Part shown: positions 31,440-34,393 of the stretch, one piece after another | Position numbering within the stretch: position 1 is the stretch's first letter | Layout of the letters: each line of letters starts with the position of its first letter | Assembly (NCBI RefSeq): GCF_001045675.1 | Contig: NZ_LEKT01000029.1 | Span: 1 to 34,393 of the forward strand | Origin: Megasphaera cerevisiae DSM 20462 | GTDB taxonomy: Bacteria > Bacillota > Negativicutes > Veillonellales > Megasphaeraceae | Direction of reading: 5' to 3' | Length of the DNA stretch: 34,393 nt | Position numbers and translations under genes: made by a program | The notes under the pieces: generated by a model | Databases searched by the model: none | What the model was told of the DNA's origin: nothing | The model's input: only the letters and a program-made list of their open reading frames with translations

Positions 31440-33607
31440 GTATGATGGATACGTTGGAAATAGTACAGGGAGCAGCGGAACGAGTTCTCTTTGAAGCCCC
31501 TGACTCGAATTATATTATCTTTCGCATACGCAGTGAGGCGGATGATTCGCTGCTGACCGTAACCGGATACGGGACTAAGCCTTTGGTAGGAGACCGCCTG
31601 GAAATACAAGGAAAATGGGTTCAGCATAAGCGCTATGGACGCCAATTTGCCGCCACCGCGTGGAAGAGACTGATTCCTGATACGGAGGAAGGGATCGAGC
31701 GCTTTCTTGGCTCCGGATCGGTAAAAGGAATAGGGCCTTCTTTGGCGCACCGTATTGTGGCGGTTTTTGGCAGTGAAACGATGACGGTAATGGACAAGGA
31801 ACCGCAGCGCCTCTTGACAATAGAAGGTATCGGGGCTAAAAAGCTGGCTATGATCACGGATTCCTTTTATGAAGAAAAGCAGGTCAATGACATGGCATTG
31901 GACCTGGAACAGCATGGCATTGCCGGACGCTATGCCGGACGTCTTGTTCAGAAATACGGTGATGATGTGATGTATGTGCTGCAAGAAGAACCGTACCGCA
32001 TGATTTCTGAAATTGAAGGCATTGGCTTTAAAACAGCCGATCAAATCGCGCTGGCCTACGGGATGAATCCGCAGTCATCGATGCGGCTGGCAGCCGGGCT
32101 GACCTATATGCTCCACGATATGACGCAAAACGGACACGTCTGCATTCCCGATACAGAACTGGTACGGCGGACGGCGTTGATCCTCAGGGCAGACAGTCTT
32201 TTTGTACATGATGCACTGGGAGAAGCGATTGACAGCCGGCAGCTTTGTACGGCAGATTATGGCGGTACCACCTATGTCTATACGCCGGAGGCTTGTGAAG
32301 AAGAAGAATATACGGCACAGCGCATTCTGGATATGGTACATATGAAGCCGCTGACGGTGAGGACACATGTGCAGCTTTTTTTAGATAGATGGCAGGATTC
32401 GTGTCATTTTGTGCTGGCGGATAAGCAGCGGGAGGCTGTCGAGCGATCACTTCAGACCGGCATGCTGGTCATTACCGGCGGGCCGGGAACCGGGAAAACG
32501 ACGGTGGTACAGACGATCATACGCCTGGCCGAACAGGAAGGCCTTCGTATCCTTCTCTGTGCGCCGACCGGACGGGCGGCGAAACGCCTGGCTGAAACGA
32601 CGGAACGCAAAGCCAAAACCATTCATCGTCTCTTGATTCCGGACGGATTTTCCGGACCGGTTCAAGTGTTTGAATACAACGAAACAAAACTCCTGCCGGC
32701 AGATTTAGTTATTGTCGACGAAGTATCTATGCTGGATATGGAAATGATGTATCATTTGCTGCAGGCACTATCGCCGCAATGCCGGTGTATTCTGGTCGGT
32801 GATGCCGATCAGCTGCCCTCTGTAGGCGCAGGCGCCGTACTTCATGATATTATTCGGTCCGGAGCCGTACCGGTCGTACGCCTTGATACGATTTTTCGCC
32901 AAAAGGAAGGCGGACGTATCGTTACCAATGCGCACCTTATCAATCATGGGCGGCCGCCTATTGTCAACGAGGATCAGGAATTTCGCCTTATCGAAATAGA
33001 AAAGGAAGAAGAAGGGGCAGAACAGATCAGCCGGATTTATGCTGCAGAAGTACAGGAAACGTCAGACGTGTTTTCTGTACAGGTATTGTCACCTATGTAC
33101 AAGAATCCCTGCGGTGTAGATAAACTGAACGAGCTCATTCAAGAACGCACCAACCAGCCGTCGCCGGAGAAAACTGAATATAAAAATGGTAAATTTATAT
33201 TTCGGACAGGGGATAAAGTAATGCAGAAGCAAAATAATTACGATAAAGGCGTATTCAATGGCGATATCGGAAAAATTTTTGCTATTCATGAGGACACTAT
33301 ACATGTCCGGTATCCGGAACAGGATGTCCGGTATGAAGGGCAGGAAATTGATGAAATCACACTGGCCTATGCTATTACGGTTCATAAAAGCCAGGGCAGT
33401 GAATACAGAACGGTTATTATGGCTATTGTCAGCAGCCATGCCATTATGCTGCAGCGCAATCTGTTTTACACCGCGGTAACAAGAGCCAAGCGCAAGGTTA
33501 TTTTGGTCGGGATGAAGCGGGCCCTTCTGGCCGCGGTTCAAAATATTCGCACGAGCAGCCGCTTTACGCTGCTGACAGAACGGCTGCGGGAGGAAGAAAT
33601 ATGCTGA
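31436..33607 (+). CDS. recD2: RecD2-type ATP-dependent DNA helicase
   Basis: This 723-residue superfamily 1B 5'-3' helicase is of the RecBC-independent RecD2 group. The N-terminal region has OB-like strands and three helix-hairpin-helix motifs (VKGIGPSLAHRI 97-108, IEGIGAKKLAMI 129-140, IEGIGFKTADQIA 193-205). Walker A is GGPGTGKTT (348-356), followed by APTGRAAKRL and Walker B VDEVSMLD. VGDADQLPSVGAG, TIFRQ and the C-terminal YAITVHKSQGSEY and FYTAVTRAKR complete the helicase set. The start is GTG at 31436 (GTGA overlap with aroQ, GGGAG 11 bases upstream); ATG at 31442 is an alternative. It probably acts in replication-fork or DNA-damage repair. It overlaps comF. Confidence 0.93.
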   Translation: MSMMDTLEIVQGAAERVLFEAPDSNYIIFRIRSEADDSLLTVTGYGTKPLVGDRLEIQGKWVQHKRYGRQFAATAWKRLIPDTEEGIERFLGSGSVKGIGPSLAHRIVAVFGSETMTVMDKEPQRLLTIEGIGAKKLAMITDSFYEEKQVNDMALDLEQHGIAGRYAGRLVQKYGDDVMYVLQEEPYRMISEIEGIGFKTADQIALAYGMNPQSSMRLAAGLTYMLHDMTQNGHVCIPDTELVRRTALILRADSLFVHDALGEAIDSRQLCTADYGGTTYVYTPEACEEEEYTAQRILDMVHMKPLTVRTHVQLFLDRWQDSCHFVLADKQREAVERSLQTGMLVITGGPGTGKTTVVQTIIRLAEQEGLRILLCAPTGRAAKRLAETTERKAKTIHRLLIPDGFSGPVQVFEYNETKLLPADLVIVDEVSMLDMEMMYHLLQALSPQCRCILVGDADQLPSVGAGAVLHDIIRSGAVPVVRLDTIFRQKEGGRIVTNAHLINHGRPPIVNEDQEFRLIEIEKEEEGAEQISRIYAAEVQETSDVFSVQVLSPMYKNPCGVDKLNELIQERTNQPSPEKTEYKNGKFIFRTGDKVMQKQNNYDKGVFNGDIGKIFAIHEDTIHVRYPEQDVRYEGQEIDEITLAYAITVHKSQGSEYRTVIMAIVSSHAIMLQRNLFYTAVTRAKRKVILVGMKRALLAAVQNIRTSSRFTLLTERLREEEIC

Positions 33608-34254
33608 ACCAGTGGAAGGAATGCCTGACCAATTTGATCTATCCGCCGCGCTGTCCTGCCTGCGGTGCCTCAGCCGCACGGCGGGGAGAGTGGTGTTCCT
33701 CCTGCCTGGCAGCTATATGGCATCCCCGCATGATCAATCGTACAGCGGCGATCCGCAGTCTGGATCGATGTTATTGCCTGACGGAGTACCGTGGCTCCGT
33801 CAGACGGATTCTGCATCATTTAAAATACAAGGGAGACCTTCGATATGTTCCTGCGTGCCAATTCCTTTTGGGGAAATTTCCATGGATGGATCGGCTGCAG
33901 CACTTGGACTGTGCCATTCCTGTTCCGTTGGAGCCGGAAAAAGAACAGAAACGGGGATTCAATCAGACTGAAATTATTTTCCGTTCCTGGGCAGAGACGC
34001 ACTGGCGTTGGTGTCAGGGGCTGCAGCGAGTGCGTCCGACACCGGCACAGTGGCATTTGAGCAAAGGAGAACGGGCTGAAAACATGAAAAGAGCCTTTGA
34101 AGTGAAAGGCTCTTTTCATGCTGCCGGCAAGCAGATACTGCTTGTGGATGACATATATACGACAGGCGCGACCCTAGAAGCCTGTGCAAAAACACTCAAG
34201 CAAAACGGCGCCGCCGGCGTGACAGGATTGGTCATCGCCAGCGGCGCACTGTAG
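33601..34254 (+). CDS. comF: ComF-family phosphoribosyltransferase-like protein
   Basis: This 217-residue protein has an N-terminal zinc finger (CPACGA at about 18-23 and WCSSC at about 31-36). A double-zinc-ribbon linker YRGSVRRILHHLKYKGDLRY and a type I PRT domain with the PRPP loop ILLVDDIYTTGAT (about 178-190) follow. ComF proteins take part in DNA uptake for transformation in Firmicutes. The ATG overlaps the recD2 stop, with GGGAGGAAG upstream. An exact 16-bp inverted repeat lies within the coding sequence (34083-34120). Confidence 0.9.
   Translation: MLNQWKECLTNLIYPPRCPACGASAARRGEWCSSCLAAIWHPRMINRTAAIRSLDRCYCLTEYRGSVRRILHHLKYKGDLRYVPACQFLLGKFPWMDRLQHLDCAIPVPLEPEKEQKRGFNQTEIIFRSWAETHWRWCQGLQRVRPTPAQWHLSKGERAENMKRAFEVKGSFHAAGKQILLVDDIYTTGATLEACAKTLKQNGAAGVTGLVIASGAL
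34083..34120 (+). repeat. Perfect 16-bp inverted repeat inside comF
   Basis: CATGAAAAGAGCCTTT and its exact complement are separated by six bases. The 3' arm contains TTTT, giving a terminator-like hairpin within the coding region. The encoded stretch is NMKRAFEVKGSFHAAG. Confidence 0.7.
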
Positions 34255-34296
34255 TATATGTAGACTCCCATAGCAAAAAAATGGTTTCTTTGGTTC

Positions 34297-34392
34297 TTAT
34301 TTTATATAACGGATCGTATCCTGACATGTGATTTCGAAGACTAATGAATTTTCTGTGAAAAATACATCTAATGATTGCCCCCGATCTGTCGA
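34297..34392 (-). CDS. Possible 3' end of a minus-strand gene (window edge)
   Basis: On the minus strand the frame entering from the right edge is open for 31 codons to a TAA at 34297-34299. The peptide (DVFFTENSLVFEITCQDTIRYIK at the end) looks protein-like, but no family is recognised. The fragment is too short to be sure. It would converge with comF. Confidence 0.3.
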   Translation of the reverse strand, partial: STDRGQSLDVFFTENSLVFEITCQDTIRYIK

Positions 34393-34393
34393 T

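Noticed and set aside
1-34393. tRNA, rRNA, CRISPR arrays, prophage or integrase genes
   Set aside because: I scanned for them by eye and saw none. Short or divergent examples could be missed without covariance models.

Overview
The window looks like the chromosome of a Negativicutes member, most likely a Megasphaera- or Veillonellaceae-type anaerobe. This is inferred from moderate GC, strong AGGAGG ribosome binding sites, a catabolic acetolactate synthase, a one-TatA/one-TatC Tat system and an HlyD-type export adaptor (a diderm trait) next to Firmicutes-type genes. The species cannot be fixed from the sequence alone. No rRNA, tRNA, CRISPR array or phage genes were seen.

Layout. 1-1925: the 3' end of an insertion-sequence transposase abuts a broken efflux operon (tetR-hlyD-ABC ATPase, minus strand). 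The ATPase gene is cut just before its Walker A motif. 2206-6560: an exported protein, a threonine aldolase, acetolactate synthase (minus) and a DUF523 protein. 6650-8349: signal peptidase I, then a preQ1-I riboswitch with its terminator controlling queT-queF. 8456-9998: a small exported protein and an acyltransferase-3 membrane protein (minus). 10124-13383: a folate operon (ECF S-component-like protein, DUF3592 protein, folE, folP, folB, folK). 13430-15660: an OmpR/VanS-like two-component pair. 15736-17558: a minus-strand operon with a GalT-like DUF4931 protein, a metallophosphoesterase and a small unknown protein. 17689-21044: mutY, a membrane-anchored metallophosphoesterase and an NdpA-type nucleoid-associated protein. 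21340-22359: a strongly structured leader before a beta-hydroxyacid dehydrogenase. 22445-24191: a methyltransferase and tatA-tatC (minus). 24443-28401: a Tat-signal HD-domain protein, a purple-acid-phosphatase-like enzyme and a YibE/F membrane protein. 28505-29959: lysP (minus). 30172-34254: a zinc-ribbon membrane protein, a single-TM protein, chorismate mutase, recD2 and comF.

How the genes connect. queT and queF both supply preQ1 for queuosine, and the riboswitch closes the loop. The fol genes run from GTP to the dihydropteroate end of folate synthesis; the FolE is unusual because canonical triphosphate-contact residues are replaced. The tatA-tatC / Tat-substrate / phosphatase block resembles in logic the phosphate-starvation phoD-tatAd-tatCd locus of Bacillus subtilis. 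TTNACA hexamers in 11-bp phase lie over the phosphatase promoter.

The best candidates for something undescribed are: (1) the roughly 135-nt multibranched leader RNA at 21343-21475, which has a closing helix beside the ribosome binding site and matches no riboswitch class I know; (2) the Tat-exported HD-domain hydrolase encoded next to tatAC, with recurring TTACATAA motifs; and (3) the divergent FolE.
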